DNA of 64,000 nt from SG8-30 sp963695155 (GCA_963695155.1 CAVOGD010000007.1:470548-534547), one strand, 5' to 3'. Counted from the stretch's first letter, positions 44,748 through 55,165 are shown. Made by a program: numbers and translations. The notes: generated by a model not told the origin, from the letters alone.

Positions 44748-45212
44748 ATGCGCACGTCGATCGCCGCACTGTTCCTCGCCGCCGCACTGGGCGCCGGCGC
44801 CACCGCCGCGTCGCCCACGGCGACCCTGCAGGTGGAGGGCGCCTGGGCCCGCGCGACGCCGCCCAGCGCCACCGTCGCCGCGGCTTACCTGGTGCTCGAC
44901 AATCGCGGCCGCAAGGCCGACCGGCTGCTGTCGCTGTCGTCGCCGCGTGCCGGGCGGGTCGAGGTGCACGCGATCGTGCACGATGGCAACGTGGCGAAGA
45001 TGAAGCGCATCGACCCGCTGCACCTGGCGGCGGGCGAACGGCTGGTGCTGGAGCCGGGCGGCACCCACATCATGCTGATGGGGCTGGTGTCGCCGCTGGT
45101 GGCCGGCCAGCGCGTGCCGCTCACGCTGCGCTTCGAGGTCGCCGGCGAGGTGGCCGTCGAGGCCGTCGTGATGGCCGCTGGCGACGTGGAGTCAGCGCAC
45201 CAGCATCACTGA
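44748..45212 (+). CDS. PCuAC-family periplasmic copper chaperone
   Basis: 154 residues. Signal peptide to about residue 20 (LFLAAALGAGATAAS). The copper site matches the family pattern exactly: His74, Met85, His107 and Met109, spaced H-x10-M-x21-H-x-M, with a His tail (HQHH) at the C-terminus. PCuAC proteins deliver Cu(I) to the CuA centre of cytochrome oxidase. It follows uvrA by 20 bp; no Sco or oxidase gene is adjacent. Confidence 0.93.
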   Translation: MRTSIAALFLAAALGAGATAASPTATLQVEGAWARATPPSATVAAAYLVLDNRGRKADRLLSLSSPRAGRVEVHAIVHDGNVAKMKRIDPLHLAAGERLVLEPGGTHIMLMGLVSPLVAGQRVPLTLRFEVAGEVAVEAVVMAAGDVESAHQHH

Positions 45213-45236
45213 GCCGGCACGGCGGCCCGGCACCCG

Positions 45237-46943
<1,707 letters not shown>

Positions 46944-46955
46944 GCGGGTCTCCTG

Positions 46956-47489
46956 TCAGGGCGGCGCATCATGGGGCGTGTCGGCCGCGGCGCGGCGCAT
47001 CGTGAAGCTGTAGCGGACCTCCCCGCTGTCGCACTGCTCGCGGAAGCGGCCGCCGGTGCAGCCGCGGATGACCCGCTTCCAGAACGCCACCGCAGCACGG
47101 TGCCGGGTGGGCGTGGTCACCAGCCAGTCGCCCGCGTACCGGTTGAACAGCAACTCCGCCGCCTCGCGTCCGATGCCGAGGCCGCGCAACGGCTTCTGCA
47201 CGAAGAACTCGGTCAGCCGGATGCTGCCCGTCGCGGCGGCCCGCACCGGCACGTCCTGCACCAGCGCGAAGCCGGCCTGGCGCCCCGAGCGCAGGATCAC
47301 GAAGGGCACGGAGCGGTGGTCGCGAAACCAGGGCGCCAGCAGGTCCACGGGTCGCTGTCCGGTCACCAGCAGCGTGGGGAAGACGCCGGTCGTGCCATCG
47401 GCCAGGTCGTCCAGATACTCGCCGTAGGCATGCTCGATCCACGCGCGGTCCGCGGGCGAGTTCCTGGCATCGCGAATGCTGACGGACAT
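46956..47489 (-). CDS. GNAT-family acetyltransferase-like protein
   Basis: 177 residues. A weak GNAT core is visible: FVILRSGRQAGFALVQDV (strands), IRLTEFFVQKPLRGLGIGREAAELL (the acetyl-CoA loop here reads RGLGIG for RxxGxG), and a late WKRVI segment. The substrate is unknown. ATG at 47489; it precedes ggt in a likely two-gene operon. Confidence 0.8.
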   Translation of the reverse strand: MSVSIRDARNSPADRAWIEHAYGEYLDDLADGTTGVFPTLLVTGQRPVDLLAPWFRDHRSVPFVILRSGRQAGFALVQDVPVRAAATGSIRLTEFFVQKPLRGLGIGREAAELLFNRYAGDWLVTTPTRHRAAVAFWKRVIRGCTGGRFREQCDSGEVRYSFTMRRAAADTPHDAPP

Positions 47490-47570
47490 GCTGGCCCCAA
47501 CAAGAAGGCCGGGTGGCGCCGCGGGCAACCCGCGCCATCCACCCGGCCCGATCAGCCGATCAGTGCAGGC

Positions 47571-47801
47571 TTACGGCTGCGGAGCGGCTTCCTTGACTTC
47601 CTCGGCAGCGCCTTCGACAGCGCCTTCGACGGCGGTGCCGGCCGCGTCCATCGCCTCGCCGGCCGCGTCCATCGTGTCGGTCGCAGCCTGTTCGACGACG
47701 GCTGCCGCCTCTTCGACCGGCGCGACAACCTCTTCCTGCTTGGCACCGCAGCCACCCAGAACCAGTGCCAGCGCAACGGCGCCCAAAATCTTCGCGTTCA
47801 T
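47571..47801 (-). CDS. Small Ala/Glu-rich lipoprotein
   Basis: 76 residues. Signal peptide with lipobox LVLGGC (Cys18), then about 58 residues with alanine, glutamate and valine in 3-4-residue periodicity (AAGEAMDAAGTAVEGAVEGA), predicting one long amphipathic helix. Mature protein is acidic. I do not recognise a family; architecture recalls small entericidin/Lpp-like envelope lipoproteins. It lies 81 bp before the GNAT gene; the 246-bp upstream gap is AT-rich around 47900-47940 and likely holds divergent promoters with pepQ. Confidence 0.72.
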   Translation of the reverse strand: MNAKILGAVALALVLGGCGAKQEEVVAPVEEAAAVVEQAATDTMDAAGEAMDAAGTAVEGAVEGAAEEVKEAAPQP

Positions 47802-48047
47802 CTTCAATACCCCGGATATTCGTTGTGAAAAATGGGAAAGGCCCGATCCCTCGGTACGCGGCCCATTCATCGTGGTGATGCCTGAATCGCGCTGGGATCG
47901 TTGATTTTATAGGTTTTTAGACTGTTTTCATAGGCTTTTTCGCACTGCCGCAACGGGCCGCCGCCAGCGGCCGGCGCGCGCTACGGCACAATGACCCCGC
48001 CCGGCGTACGCGGTACGCTGCCGGACCTGCAGCAGCGAGGAAGCGCA

Positions 48048-49382
48048 ATGATGGAAACCACGCCGGTAGACTCGTTCCAGACCCATGTCGGGCACTTGCG
48101 CGGCCGCATGGAACGCGCCCTGGCGGCCTGCGGATTCGACGCCGCGCTGATTCCATCCGGCCTGCCGCCGCTGCAGTTTTCCGACGACCAGCCCTACCCG
48201 TTCAAGGCCAACCCGCAGTTCCGGCTGTGGGTGCCGGAAGCCTGGCCGGGCTGCTTCCTGGCGATCGAACCGGGGCGCAAGCCGCAGCTGTTCTTCCACC
48301 AGCCGGTGGACTACTGGTACAAGCCGCCGCCGCTGCCGCAGGCCGACTGGACGAAGCAGTTCGATCTCAAGGTCGTGCGCAAGCCGTCCGAGGTGCGCGC
48401 CCTGCTGCCCGCCGGCCGGCACCGCGCCGTGCTGGGTCCCGCCCATCCGGACTGGGACGGGCTGGGCGAGCCCAATCCGGCCGCGCTCGTCGCCGCACTC
48501 GACTACGAGCGGGCGGCCAAGACACCGTACGAGATCGATTGCCTGGCGCAGGCCAGCCGGCTGGGCGCGCGCGCGCACCGTGCCGCCGAGCGGGCCTTCC
48601 GGGCCGGCGCGAGCGAGTTCGAGATCCAGCTCGAGTTCTGCCGGGCCGCCGGCGCGCGCGAGGAGGACCTGCCCTACAACAGCATCATCGCGTTCGGCAC
48701 GAATGCCGCGGTCCTGCACTACCAGAACCTGGACCGGCAGCGGCCCGATGCCGTGCCTTCCTTCCTGATCGACGCCGGCGTCACGTTCGCCGGTTACGGC
48801 TGCGACATCACCCGCAGCTACGCGTCAGCCCCGGGGCCGTTCGCCGAACTCGTGGCCGCGCTGGACGTTACGCAGCAGGCACTCGCCGCGCTGGTGGTGC
48901 CCGGCCGCGACTACGCGGACATCCACCTCGAGGCGCATCGCGGGATCGCGCAGCTGCTCGTGGACCTCGACCTCGTCAAGGTGACGCCGCAGGCGGCGGT
49001 CGAGTCCGGCCTCACCAGCGTGTTCTTCCCGCACGGGATCGGCCACCTGCTGGGCCTGCAGGTTCACGACGCGGGCGGGCTGATGGCGGACGCCACCGGT
49101 CGCCTGCGGCCACGGCCGGCCGGCCACCCCTACCTGCGGCTGACCCGCGACCTGGCGCCGGGCTTCGTGGTGACGATCGAGCCCGGCCTGTACTTCATCG
49201 ACTCCCTGCTCGAGGCCGCCGCCGGCGGCGGGCAGCGCAAGCTCGTCAACTGGCCGCGGGTCGACGCCCTGCGGCCCTGCGGTGGTGCACGCATCGAGGA
49301 CAACGTGGTGGCGCAGCCCGGCGTGCCGCGCAACCTCACGCGCGAGGCGTTTGCGGGCCTGCCGGAGGGGTCAGACCCCTGA
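48048..49382 (+). CDS. pepQ: Xaa-Pro dipeptidase PepQ (M24)
   Basis: 444 residues (E. coli PepQ 443). Metal ligands in order: FLIDAGVTFAGYGCDITRSY (two Asp), FFPHGIGHLLGLQVHD (His), TIEPGLYF (Glu) and ARIEDNVV (Glu). N-terminal DQPYPFKANPQFRLW is diagnostic. It splits Xaa-Pro dipeptides and organophosphates in the cytoplasm. An AGGA site precedes the ATG at 48048. The last five residues (EGSDP) and stop come from a GGGGTCAGACCCC repeat. Confidence 0.95.
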   Translation: MMETTPVDSFQTHVGHLRGRMERALAACGFDAALIPSGLPPLQFSDDQPYPFKANPQFRLWVPEAWPGCFLAIEPGRKPQLFFHQPVDYWYKPPPLPQADWTKQFDLKVVRKPSEVRALLPAGRHRAVLGPAHPDWDGLGEPNPAALVAALDYERAAKTPYEIDCLAQASRLGARAHRAAERAFRAGASEFEIQLEFCRAAGAREEDLPYNSIIAFGTNAAVLHYQNLDRQRPDAVPSFLIDAGVTFAGYGCDITRSYASAPGPFAELVAALDVTQQALAALVVPGRDYADIHLEAHRGIAQLLVDLDLVKVTPQAAVESGLTSVFFPHGIGHLLGLQVHDAGGLMADATGRLRPRPAGHPYLRLTRDLAPGFVVTIEPGLYFIDSLLEAAAGGGQRKLVNWPRVDALRPCGGARIEDNVVAQPGVPRNLTREAFAGLPEGSDP

Positions 49383-49420
49383 GAGGGGTCAGACCCCGGA
49401 TAGGAGCGGTTGCAGACCCC
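49366..49420. repeat. GGGGTCAGACCCC repeat cluster after pepQ
   Basis: Complete copies at 49366-49380 and 49384-49397 and a partial copy at 49411-49420 (GCAGACCCC). The first copy overlaps the pepQ stop. Same unit as at 8426-8456. Confidence 0.8.
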
Positions 49421-49430
49421 GGATGGGAAT

Positions 49431-49460
49431 GGAGTCAGACCCCCTTGGGGGTCTGACTCC
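49431..49460. terminator. Palindrome between pepQ and mscL
   Basis: GGAGTCAGACCCCC (49431-49444) and its exact complement (49447-49460) form a 14-bp stem with a two-base centre. It belongs to the same repeat family and lies between the converging ends of pepQ and mscL, where it could stop transcription from both sides; no T-tract follows. Confidence 0.6.
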
Positions 49461-49467
49461 TCCGCTG

Positions 49468-49851
49468 CTACTTCCTCAGCAGGTCGCGGATCTCCGCCAG
49501 CAGCACTTCCTGCTTCGGCGGCGGCGGCGCGGCGGCCGGCGCCGGCGGCTTCTTCAGCTTGTTGATGCCCCGCACCGCCAGGAAGATCACGGCGGCGATG
49601 ATCAGGAAGTCCACCGTGGACTGGACGAACTCCCCGTACTTGACCATCACGGGCGCCGCTTCGCTGCCGAGGTTGGCGGCCAGTCCCGAGAAGTCCACCC
49701 CGCCGGTCAGGGCCCCCACCACCGGCATGATGATCGAGCCCACCAGCGACGAGACGATCTTGCCGAACGCCACGCCGATCACGATGCCGACCGCCATGTC
49801 GACGACGTTGCCGCGCAGGGCGAAGTCCTTGAATTCAGAAGCCATGCTCAT
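49468..49851 (-). CDS. mscL: Large-conductance mechanosensitive channel MscL
   Basis: 127 residues (E. coli 136). N-terminal amphipathic helix EFKDFALRGNVVDMAVG, first membrane helix VGIVIGVAFGKIVSSLV, periplasmic loop, second helix FLIIAAVIFLAVRGINKL, and a proline/alanine linker to the C-terminal bundle (LLAEIRDLLRK). It opens under hypo-osmotic shock. The ATG at 49851 is placed well after GGGG; another ATG two codons on is possible. Confidence 0.95.
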   Translation of the reverse strand: MSMASEFKDFALRGNVVDMAVGIVIGVAFGKIVSSLVGSIIMPVVGALTGGVDFSGLAANLGSEAAPVMVKYGEFVQSTVDFLIIAAVIFLAVRGINKLKKPPAPAAAPPPPKQEVLLAEIRDLLRK

Positions 49852-49957
49852 GGGGATCCCCTTGTTGCCAGTGGTTTGCGGTGTGCGCCGGCGGCTGCCG
49901 GCAGGCAGGCTACGATAAGGCAATGCCGTCGCCCGTGCACCCGCACGGCGGCGGCAC

Positions 49958-49986
49958 AAAAAAAGAGCCGGGGATCAACCCGGCTC
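49958..49986 (-). terminator. Terminator of the ribosomal operon (behind rplQ)
   Basis: Read leftwards, GAGCCGGG (49986-49979) and CCCGGCTC (49972-49965) form an 8-bp stem with a six-base loop and a run of seven T (49964-49958). Classic intrinsic terminator. Confidence 0.9.
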
Positions 49987-50038
49987 CTCCACTGGCGACC
50001 AAGAAGGCTGCGAGGCAGCCTTGCATGGGTGGAAATCG

Positions 50039-50581
50039 TCAGCCCGCGGCTTTCTTGCGTGCCTTTTTCGCGGGCTTCTTGGGCTTGTCGTCGCCGGCCT
50101 TGGCGGCCTTGGCGGCCTTCGCGCGCTTGGCGGGCGCCTTCTTGGCAGCCGCCGGCTTGTCCGCGGCCGGCTTGGCCTTGCGCACCTTGCGCGGCTGCGG
50201 CTCCGCCGGGGCCACTTCACCGCCGGCCTTGTCGACCAGCTGCATGAGCGCCATCGGCGCCGAATCGCCCGGCCGCGCCTCCATCTTCAGGATGCGGGTG
50301 TAGCCGCCGGCGCGCGCGCGACAGCGCGGGCCGATGTCCTCGAACAGCTTGGTCACGATCTCGGCGTCGCGCAACTGCGCGAACGCGCGACGCCGCGCGC
50401 CGATGCTGTCGGTCTTGCCGAGCGTGATCAGCGGCTCGACGACCCGGCGCAGCTCCTTGGCCTTCGGCAGCGTCGTGCGGATCGTCTCGTACCGCAGCAG
50501 CGCAGCGGCCATGTTGCGCATCAGCGCCTTGCGGTGTGCGCTGTTGCGCGACAGCTGGCGGCCGGACAGTTGGTGACGCAT
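50039..50581 (-). CDS. rplQ: 50S ribosomal protein L17 with a long basic C-terminal tail
   Basis: 180 residues; E. coli L17 has 127. The conserved body ends near residue 120 (MRHQLSGRQLSRNSAHRKAL through GYTRILKMEARPGDSAPMA in parts). Residues 121-180 are an Ala/Lys/Pro tail (KKAPAKRAKAAKAAKAG and similar units), resembling the tail of RsfS and the 21-residue peptide in this window. Last gene of the alpha operon, 27 bp after rpoA. Confidence 0.95.
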   Translation of the reverse strand: MRHQLSGRQLSRNSAHRKALMRNMAAALLRYETIRTTLPKAKELRRVVEPLITLGKTDSIGARRRAFAQLRDAEIVTKLFEDIGPRCRARAGGYTRILKMEARPGDSAPMALMQLVDKAGGEVAPAEPQPRKVRKAKPAADKPAAAKKAPAKRAKAAKAAKAGDDKPKKPAKKARKKAAG

Positions 50582-50607
50582 GGTGCCTCGTTCCTCGACT
50601 CTTCAGC

Positions 50608-51612
50608 TCAGGCCGACTTCAACTCGTCGTCGCGCCGCAGGCTGGCCGGCGGCCAGCCCTCGACGCGCATGCCGAGCGTCAGTCCGTGCAGCTCCAGGAC
50701 CTCCTTGATCTCGGTCAGCGACTTCTTGCCGAGGTTGGGGGTCCTGAGCAGCTCGACCTCGGTGCGCTGCACCAGGTCGCCGATGTAGTGGATGTTCTCC
50801 GCCTTCAGGCAGTTGGCGCTGCGCACCGTCAGTTCCAGCTCGTCCACCGGGCGCAGCAGCAACGGGTCGGGCAGCGGGCCCGCCGCCGTGCCGCTCGGCT
50901 CGCCCTGGCCCTCCAGCTCGACGAACACCGTGAGCTGGTCCTTGAGGATGCCGCCCGCCCTGCGGATCGCTTCCTCCGGGTCGATCGTGCCGTTGGTCTC
51001 GATGTCGATGATCAGCTTGTCGAGGTCGGTGCGCTGCTCGACGCGCGCCGCCTCCACGCCGTAGGTGACGCGGCGGACCGGCGAGAACGAGGCATCCAGC
51101 TGCAGCCGGCCGATCGGCCGGGTCTGTTCCTCGAACTCCATGCGCTGGGTGGCCGGCCGGTAGCCGCGGCCGCGCTCGATCTTCAGCGTCATGTTCAGGT
51201 CCATGGCCTTGGTCAGGGTCGCGATCACCAGTTCCGGGTTGACGATCTCGATGTCATGGTCGGCCTGGATGTCGCCGGCGGTGACCGGGCCGGGCCCCTT
51301 CTTGTGCAGCCGCAGCTCGGTCTCGCTGCGCGCGTGCATCTTGATCGCGATGCCCTTGAGGTTGAGCAGGACGTCGACCACGTCCTCCTGCACGCCCTCG
51401 ATGCTCGTGTACTCGTGCAGCACGCCGTCGATTTCGACTTCCGTGACCGCACAACCCGACATCGACGACAGCAGCACCCGCCGCAGCGCATTGCCGAGCG
51501 TGTGGCCGAAGCCGCGCTCGAACGGCTCGATGATGATGCGCGCCTGGCGCGGCGCGGTCGCAGTGACCCGCACCGAGCGTGGCTTCAAGAATTCTGTTGC
51601 AGCACCCTGCAT
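50608..51612 (-). CDS. rpoA: RNA polymerase alpha subunit
   Basis: 334 residues (E. coli 329). N-terminal dimerisation domain with RIIIEPFERGFGHTLGNALRRVLLSSM (parts: GHTLGNALRR), and C-terminal domain with RSANCLKAENIHYIGDLVQRTE and LGKKSLTEIKEVL, which contacts UP elements and activators such as Crp. ATG 51612 (MQGAATEFLKP) is preferred over a GTG three codons upstream. Confidence 0.97.
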   Translation of the reverse strand: MQGAATEFLKPRSVRVTATAPRQARIIIEPFERGFGHTLGNALRRVLLSSMSGCAVTEVEIDGVLHEYTSIEGVQEDVVDVLLNLKGIAIKMHARSETELRLHKKGPGPVTAGDIQADHDIEIVNPELVIATLTKAMDLNMTLKIERGRGYRPATQRMEFEEQTRPIGRLQLDASFSPVRRVTYGVEAARVEQRTDLDKLIIDIETNGTIDPEEAIRRAGGILKDQLTVFVELEGQGEPSGTAAGPLPDPLLLRPVDELELTVRSANCLKAENIHYIGDLVQRTEVELLRTPNLGKKSLTEIKEVLELHGLTLGMRVEGWPPASLRRDDELKSA

Positions 51613-51625
51613 GGTGGTCACCCGA

Positions 51626-52249
51626 TTACTTCGAATACAGTTCGACGACGAGATTCTCGTTGATGTCCGGCAGGATCTGGTCGCGGTCAGGCAGCGACTT
51701 GAGCACGCCGGTCAACTTCTTCTCGTCGACTTCCACCCAGTCGGGCAGGCCGACCTGCGTGGCCATCGCCAACGCGGCAGCCACCCGCAGCTGCTTCTGG
51801 GACTTGTCTCGCACGGCGACCACGTCGCCGGACTTGCACTGGTAGGACGGCACGTTGACGGACACGCCGTTGACGGTCACGCCCTTGTGGCTGACCAGCT
51901 GGCGCGCCTCGGCGCGCGTGGACGCGAAGCCCATGCGGTAGACGACGTTGTCCAGCCTGCCTTCCAGGTAATGCAGCAGGTTCTCGCCGGTCGAGCCGGG
52001 GCGGCCGGCCGCCTTGATGTAGTAGTTGCGGAACTGCCGCTCGAGCACGCCGTACATGCGCCGCAGCTTCTGCTTCTCGCGCAGCTGCACGCCGTAGTTC
52101 GACAGCCGCGTGCGGCGGTCGCCCTTGATGCCGCCCGGCGGCACCTCGAGCTTGCACTTGCTCTCGAGCGGCTTGACCGCGCTCTTGAGGAACAGGTCCG
52201 TGCCCTCGCGTCGCGCGAGCTTGCACGTGGGACCGAGATATCTCGCCAT
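51626..52249 (-). CDS. rpsD: 30S ribosomal protein S4
   Basis: 207 residues (E. coli 206). N-terminal MARYLGPTCKLARREGTDL, middle EKQKLRRMYGVLERQFRNYY, and S4 RNA-binding domain GRLDNVVYRMGFASTRAEARQLVSHKG. S4 nucleates 30S assembly and in E. coli represses the alpha operon through a pseudoknot leader; the leader here appears too short for that structure. Confidence 0.98.
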   Translation of the reverse strand: MARYLGPTCKLARREGTDLFLKSAVKPLESKCKLEVPPGGIKGDRRTRLSNYGVQLREKQKLRRMYGVLERQFRNYYIKAAGRPGSTGENLLHYLEGRLDNVVYRMGFASTRAEARQLVSHKGVTVNGVSVNVPSYQCKSGDVVAVRDKSQKQLRVAAALAMATQVGLPDWVEVDEKKLTGVLKSLPDRDQILPDINENLVVELYSK

Positions 52250-52267
52250 GGCCTTAAACCCCTTCCA

Positions 52268-52672
52268 TCAGACGCGCCGCTTCTTGGGCGGGCGGCAACC
52301 GTTGTGCGGAATCGGCGTGACGTCCTCGATGTTCGTCACCTTGAGCCCGCAGGCATTCAGCGCGCGCACCGCCGACTCGCGCCCGGGACCCGGGCCGCGC
52401 ACCCGCACCTCGACGGTCTTCAGCCCGTAGTCCTGGGCCGCCACGCCGGCCTTCTCGGCCGCGACCTGCGCGGCGAACGGCGTGCTCTTGCGGGAACCGC
52501 GGAAGCCGGAGCCGCCGGAGGTCGCCCAGGACAGCGTGTTGCCCTGGCGGTCGGTGATCGTGATGATCGTGTTGTTGAACGACGCGTGCACGTGCGCGAT
52601 GCCGTCCGACACCTGCCGCTTCGCCTTCTTGCGGGTCTTGCCGGTGGCAGACCCTGCCTGCTTGTCAGCCAT
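52268..52672 (-). CDS. rpsK: 30S ribosomal protein S11
   Basis: 134 residues (E. coli 129). Core HVHASFNNTIITITDRQGN, TSGGSGFRGSRKSTPFAAQ and the C-terminal IEDVTPIPHNGCRPPKKRRV. It forms the platform near the mRNA exit. Between rpsM and rpsD in the alpha operon. Confidence 0.98.
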   Translation of the reverse strand: MADKQAGSATGKTRKKAKRQVSDGIAHVHASFNNTIITITDRQGNTLSWATSGGSGFRGSRKSTPFAAQVAAEKAGVAAQDYGLKTVEVRVRGPGPGRESAVRALNACGLKVTNIEDVTPIPHNGCRPPKKRRV

Positions 52673-52718
52673 ATTCTTGAGTGTCCAGTAATAATCCAGT
52701 CAACGGACGATCGGTCGC

Positions 52719-53099
52719 TCAGCGCTTGCCGACCGGCGCGTGCGTCTTCACGGCCGCGCGACGCGGGCCCTTGCGGGTGCGCGCGTTGGTGCGCGTCCGC
52801 TGGCCGCGCGCGGGCAGGCCCTTGCGGTGACGGATCCCGCGGTAGCAGCCCAGGTCCATGAGCCGCTTGATGCTCATCGCGTTCTCGCGGCGCAGGTCGC
52901 CTTCCACCGCCAGCCGCGCGACCGCGGCACGCAGCGCGTTCACCTCGGCCTCGGTGAGGTCCCGGACCTTGGTGGACGGTGCGACGCCCGCAGCGTCGCA
53001 GATCGCGCCGGCCGCCGGCCGGCCGATCCCGTAGATCTGCGTGAGCCCGATGACGATGTGCTTGTTCACCGGGATGTTGATGCCGGCGATACGTGCCAT
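52719..53099 (-). CDS. rpsM: 30S ribosomal protein S13
   Basis: 126 residues (E. coli 118). MARIAGINIPVNKHIVIGLTQ start, helix-two-turn-helix region IYGIGRPAAGAICDAAGV, and the basic tail GLPARGQRTRTNARTRKG that reaches the P-site tRNA. First gene of the alpha operon with its own promoter. Confidence 0.98.
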   Translation of the reverse strand: MARIAGINIPVNKHIVIGLTQIYGIGRPAAGAICDAAGVAPSTKVRDLTEAEVNALRAAVARLAVEGDLRRENAMSIKRLMDLGCYRGIRHRKGLPARGQRTRTNARTRKGPRRAAVKTHAPVGKR

Positions 53100-53132
53100 G
53101 GCTACCGACCCCTAAGCCGCGGAAAACACGGC

Positions 53133-53161
53133 AGTATACGTGAATGGAACATGTGCCTCAA
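53133..53161 (-). promoter_or_regulatory. Promoter of the alpha operon (rpsM)
   Basis: Read leftwards, TTGAGG (53161-53156) and TATACT (53138-53133) are 17 bp apart. Transcription would start near 53126, leaving a leader of only about 26 nt before rpsM. Confidence 0.65.
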
Positions 53162-53166
53162 CGACG

Positions 53167-53283
53167 TCAGCCCTGGCGCTGCTTGTGCCGGGGATCCGAC
53201 GTGCAAATCACGCGCACGACGCCGTTGCGCCGCACGATCTTGCAGTTCTTGCAGATCTTCTTGACCGAAGGACGTACTTTCAT
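53167..53283 (-). CDS. rpmJ: 50S ribosomal protein L36
   Basis: 38 residues. The zinc form: Cys11, Cys14, Cys27 and His32 in KKICKNCKIVRRNGVVRVIC and DPRHKQRQG. Lies between secY (35 bp) and rpsM, the usual end of the spc operon. Confidence 0.97.
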   Translation of the reverse strand: MKVRPSVKKICKNCKIVRRNGVVRVICTSDPRHKQRQG

Positions 53284-53318
53284 CTCTCCACTCCCGGGGC
53301 GGCCGCAGGCCGTCCCCC

Positions 53319-54670
53319 CTAGCGAGGCGCGCCCGAACGGCCGTAGCCGCGCAGGTTGGCCTTCTTCATCAGCCCCTCGTACTGGTGCGACATCATGTGC
53401 GCCTGCAGCTGCGCCATGAAGTCCATCGCCACGACCACGAGGATCAGCAGCGAGGTGCCGCCGAAATAGAACGGCACGCGCCCGTAGGCCATCAGGATTT
53501 CCGGCAACAGGCACACGCCCGTCACGTAGATCGCGCCCCACACGGTCAGCCGCGTCAGCACCTTGTCGATGTACTCCGCCGTCTGCTGGCCCGGCCGGAT
53601 GCCCGGAATGAACGCACCGCCCTTCTTCAGGTTCTCCGCCGTCTCACGCGCGTTGAACACCAGCGCCGTGTAGAAGAAGCAGAAGAAGATGATCAGGCCC
53701 GCATACAGCAGCATGTGCAGCGGCTGCCCGTAGCCGAGCGCCGCGGCGACGTTCTGCAGCACCACCTGCCAGCCGCCCTCGGCCGCCGAGCTGGCGAAGA
53801 AGCTGGCCAGCGTGGCCGGGAACAGCAGCAGCGACGAGGCGAAGATCGGCGGGATCACGCCCGACATGTTCATCTTGAACGGCAGGTGGCTGGTCTGCCC
53901 CGCGTACATGCGCCGCCCGACCTGGCGCTTCGCGTAGTTGACGGGGATGCGGCGCTGCGCGCGCTCGACGAACACCACGAACGCCGTCACCGCGGCGACC
54001 ACCAGCAGCAGCAGGATCGCCAGCGCCGGATTCAGCTCGCCGGCGCGCACCTGCTCGAGCGTGCTGCCGATCGCCGACGGCAGCGCCGCCACGATGCCGG
54101 CCAGGATCAGCATCGAGATGCCGTTGCCGACGCCGCGCTCGGTCATCTGCTCGCCCAGCCACATCAGGAACATCGTGCCGGCAGTGAGCGTGAACGTGGC
54201 GGGCAACACGAACAGAAGCCCGGATTCAGCGCCACGCCCTGGCTCTGGAAGGCCGAGGCCGCGGCGAAGCCCTGGAACACGGCCAGCATGCAGGTGAAGT
54301 AGCGCGTCCACTGGGTCAGCTTGCGCCGCCCGGCCTCGCCTTCCTTCTTGATGGCCGCCATGGTCGGCACGACCACGGCCATCATCTGGATGATGATCGA
54401 CGCCGAGATGTACGGCATGACGCCCATCGCGAAGATGGACAGCCGCGACAGCGCGCCGCCGGAGAACATGTTGAACAGGCCGAGGATCGTGCCTTCCTGC
54501 TGGTCGAACAATCGGGCCATGGCCGCGATGTCGATGCCCGGCACCGGAATGAACGTGCCGATCCGGTACACGACCAGCGCGCCCAGCAGGAACAGCAGGC
54601 GATGCCGCATTTCGGTGAAGCGGGTCGCCTCGCCGAGCACGAGTGCCGGGTTCGTTGCCTGGGTAGCCAC
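53319..54670 (-). CDS. secY: Protein translocase SecY, interrupted by a one-base frameshift
   Basis: With one base restored it is 450 residues (E. coli 443) with ten membrane helices. The N-terminal part (MATQATNPALVLGEATRF to QSQGVALNPG) and the rest (LLFVLPATFTLTAGTMFLMW, GEQMTERGVGNGISMLI, to the C-terminal QYEGLMKKANLRGYG) lie in different frames. The break is at about 54218: GGCTTCTG reads correctly as GGCCTTCTG if a C is added. secY is essential, so this is almost surely an error in the sequence. It sits in its usual place between rplO and rpmJ. Confidence 0.93.
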
Positions 54671-54701
54671 GTTGGTGTCCCTTGTTGCGCTGCGCGGCCG
54701 T

Positions 54702-55154
54702 TCAGGCCGCGGCGCCGTCCTCGATCTTGCCGCCCGCCGCCTCGATCGCGGCGCGGGCGCCCTTGGTCGCCACGACCGCGGGGCCGCGTACCGTCACGGC
54801 GCGCGCAATCTTGCCGGACAGGATGATGCGCGCCCGCTCGGTCGCGGCCGGCACCACGCTGGCCGCCTTGAGCGCCGCGAGGTCGATCTCGTCGCCCTTG
54901 ATCTTGAGCAGGTCGGTCAGCGTGACCTCGGCGCGCGTGCGCTTCATGGCCGAGCGGAAGCCGACCTTCGGCAGGCGCCGGTACAGCGTCGTCTGGCCGC
55001 CCTCGAAGCCGACCTTGTGGTAGCCGCCCTTGCGCGCCTTCTGGCCCTTGCCGCCGCGGCCGCAGGTCTTGCCCTGGCCGGCGGAAGCGCCGCGCCCGAC
55101 GCGCAGCTTGGCCTTCTTGCTGCCCGGCCCGGGCTTGAGTTCATTCAATCGCAT
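54702..55154 (-). CDS. rplO: 50S ribosomal protein L15
   Basis: 150 residues (E. coli 144). MRLNELKPGPGSKKAKLRVGRG start, glycine-rich GQGKTCGRGGKGQKARKGG, and GFEGGQTTLYRRLPKVGF. Late 50S assembly protein; 11 bp after rpmD. Confidence 0.98.
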   Translation of the reverse strand: MRLNELKPGPGSKKAKLRVGRGASAGQGKTCGRGGKGQKARKGGYHKVGFEGGQTTLYRRLPKVGFRSAMKRTRAEVTLTDLLKIKGDEIDLAALKAASVVPAATERARIILSGKIARAVTVRGPAVVATKGARAAIEAAGGKIEDGAAA

Positions 55155-55165
55155 CGTCCTGCTCC

